Origin: Archangium minus
GTDB taxonomy: Bacteria > Myxococcota > Myxococcia > Myxococcales > Myxococcaceae
Length of the DNA: 64,000 nucleotides
Direction: 5' to 3'
NCBI RefSeq assembly: GCF_044360475.1
Contig: NZ_CP043494.1
Coordinates: 3,720,001 to 3,784,000 of the forward strand
The notes beneath the pieces were generated by a model. That model searched no databases. It was not told the DNA's origin and saw nothing but the letters and a program-made list of their open reading frames with translations. A program made the position numbers and the translations under genes. Of this stretch, positions 62,852 to 64,000 are shown one piece after another (the first letter of the stretch is position 1; the number at the start of each line of letters is the position of its first letter).

Positions 62852-63349
62852 ATGAGCGCCCTGCCTTTTGAGCACCTCGCCTACCTGGAGCTGCTGCACC
62901 GGCTCCAGTCGCGAGGGGTGGGCTTCGCCCTCTCTGGCTCCTTCGCGCTGCGCCTGCTCATGGACGCGCTGGAGGGCGAGCCCGTGCCGGACTGCGATGT
63001 CTTCCTCGAGCCCTCTGCCGACAACCTCCAGCGGTGGGCGGCGCTCCTCGTGGAGGAGGGCTGGGCCCTGACCGTCTGGAGCGAGCCCCTGGGTGTCCCC
63101 CTCAACCTCGAGACCCTTCGTGGCAAGTACTATGTCCGGGCGAGAAAGGGCCCCCTGGTGCTCGATGGCACCTACGAACACGACACCCTGGAGCCGGGCG
63201 CTCTGGTGTCCGGGGCCCGGATGAGTCACGGTCTGCCGGTGATGGACCTGGACACGCTGCTCGCGCTCAAACGGGAGCGCGGCAGGCCGAGAGATCTTGA
63301 GCAGGTGGCGCAGGTGGAGCACTGGCGGCGTATGCACCCGGGGCGGTAG
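62852..63349 (+). CDS. Nucleotidyltransferase-fold protein
   Basis: 165 residues. LSGSFALRLLMD with a later DCDVFLEP gives the GS...DxD pattern of minimal nucleotidyltransferases, and LDTLLALKRERGRPRDLEQV at the end fits the same group (AbiEii/MNT-like). No toxin/antitoxin partner gene adjoins it. The function is not clear. Confidence 0.7.
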   Translation: MSALPFEHLAYLELLHRLQSRGVGFALSGSFALRLLMDALEGEPVPDCDVFLEPSADNLQRWAALLVEEGWALTVWSEPLGVPLNLETLRGKYYVRARKGPLVLDGTYEHDTLEPGALVSGARMSHGLPVMDLDTLLALKRERGRPRDLEQVAQVEHWRRMHPGR

Positions 63350-63383
63350 GGCTTGGTAGAAGCACCGAGAAGGTGCCTGGCCG

Positions 63384-64000
63384 TTATCGAGACAGCAGCC
63401 GCTCGAGCCAGGCCTCGCGAGCCGCGTTCGATGCTCGGGAGATGGCGGCATCCGGTGCCAATTGGTTGAAGCCGTGGAACGCGCCGCCCCAGACGTGGAG
63501 CTCCGCGTCGCCACCGGCCGCCCAGATGGCACTCGCGTAGGCAACGGCTTCGTCGCGGAAGACTTCAGCCGACCCCACGTCTATGAAAGTGGGCGGCAGG
63601 CCACTCAGATCGGTCGCTCGAGCGGGGGCCGCATAGATCGACACGTTGTCCGTTCCGCGCCGGTCACCGAGCAGGGCCGTCCAGCCGGTCTGGTTGCTGA
63701 CGCGATCCCAGATGCCGATCCCCTGCATCTGGTACGACGAGACGGTTTCGTTCCGATCGTCGATCATCGGGCACTGGAGGAGTTGTCCGAACAGCTTCGG
63801 TCCCTTGCGGTCGCGCGCCAACAGGGTGGTGCCAGCGGACAGGCCGCCCCCGGCGCTTCCGCCGAAGATGATGATCCGCTCCGGATCAACCAACAGCTCC
63901 TCCGCGTGCGCGGCCATCCACTCGAGTCCCGCGTAACAGTCCTCGACCGGGATCGGATCGGGGCTCTCGGGGGCCCGTCGGTATTCGACCGTGACGCACA
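63384..64000 (-). CDS. Alpha/beta hydrolase-3 (HSL-type) esterase, partial
   Basis: The frame continues to the right edge, where VTVEYRRAPESPDPIPVEDCYAG is read. The HSL-group nucleophile GGSAGGGLSAG is followed by Asp in FIDVGSAEVFRDE and His in WGGAFHGF. The N-terminus, including the HGGG oxyanion motif, lies outside the window. It should be a carboxylesterase acting on short acyl esters. Confidence 0.88.
   Translation of the reverse strand, partial: CVTVEYRRAPESPDPIPVEDCYAGLEWMAAHAEELLVDPERIIIFGGSAGGGLSAGTTLLARDRKGPKLFGQLLQCPMIDDRNETVSSYQMQGIGIWDRVSNQTGWTALLGDRRGTDNVSIYAAPARATDLSGLPPTFIDVGSAEVFRDEAVAYASAIWAAGGDAELHVWGGAFHGFNQLAPDAAISRASNAAREAWLERLLSR

Overview
The window is high-GC DNA with the gene style of a large myxobacterial genome (Cystobacter/Archangium-like; this is inferred, no rRNA or marker gene is present). 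Indicators are many secreted lipoproteins, a MopE-like calcium-binding surface protein, a kelch/Big2 surface protein, secreted hydrolases, a MalT-type LuxR regulator, and many gene remnants between intact genes.

Layout. 1-4.7 kb: a truncated lipoprotein gene, a frameshifted remnant, an SDR oxidoreductase beside a LysR stub, a GNAT acetyltransferase, and an iron block (siderophore-interacting ferric reductase, bacterioferritin, Bfd) with a Fur-box-like site upstream of bfd-bfr. 4.9-12.1 kb: the most unusual locus. A DUF6624-like gene, two JmjC/cupin-type oxygenase-like genes, a 51-residue basic peptide ending in a two-cysteine tail, and a LanM-type lanthipeptide dehydratase without the LanC cyclase domain form one tightly packed + strand run. 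A third JmjC paralogue faces it, followed by a secreted six-cysteine peptide. I read this as a RiPP-like pathway (dehydration plus possible hydroxylation) with no transporter or cyclase in sight.

12.4-21.2 kb: an unknown membrane protein, a secreted serine protease/zinc protease pair, a DUF3089 hydrolase and an alpha/beta hydrolase divergent from a MarR regulator with a perfect inverted-repeat operator, then a sensor kinase/response regulator pair. 21.3-31.2 kb: kelch lipoprotein, arylsulfatase, IS66 remnant, DUF2167 operon, DUF885 hydrolase, GH5 glycosidase. 31.3-35.9 kb: internally deleted LysR remnant, PLP decarboxylase, amidase, and a small unknown gene.

36.0-43.7 kb: a three-gene overlapping operon of AsmA/YdbH-like, YdbL-like and TolB-propeller/TPR proteins, probably an envelope-maintenance unit. 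43.9-53.3 kb: a papain-like toxin candidate, the MopE-like surface protein, a glycosidase-domain remnant, a c-type haem protein, a LysE exporter with an AraC regulator, a DUF1428 protein, a GH97/NPCBM fossil and a lipoprotein. 53.4-64 kb: a MalT-type regulator divergent from a beta-propeller di-haem cytochrome, an amphi-Trp protein, a fatty-acid desaturase, a TetR/MFS pair with two helically phased operators, a nucleotidyltransferase-like protein and a truncated esterase.

A dispersed GC-rich intergenic repeat occurs in at least four copies. No tRNA, rRNA, CRISPR array or intact insertion sequence was seen.
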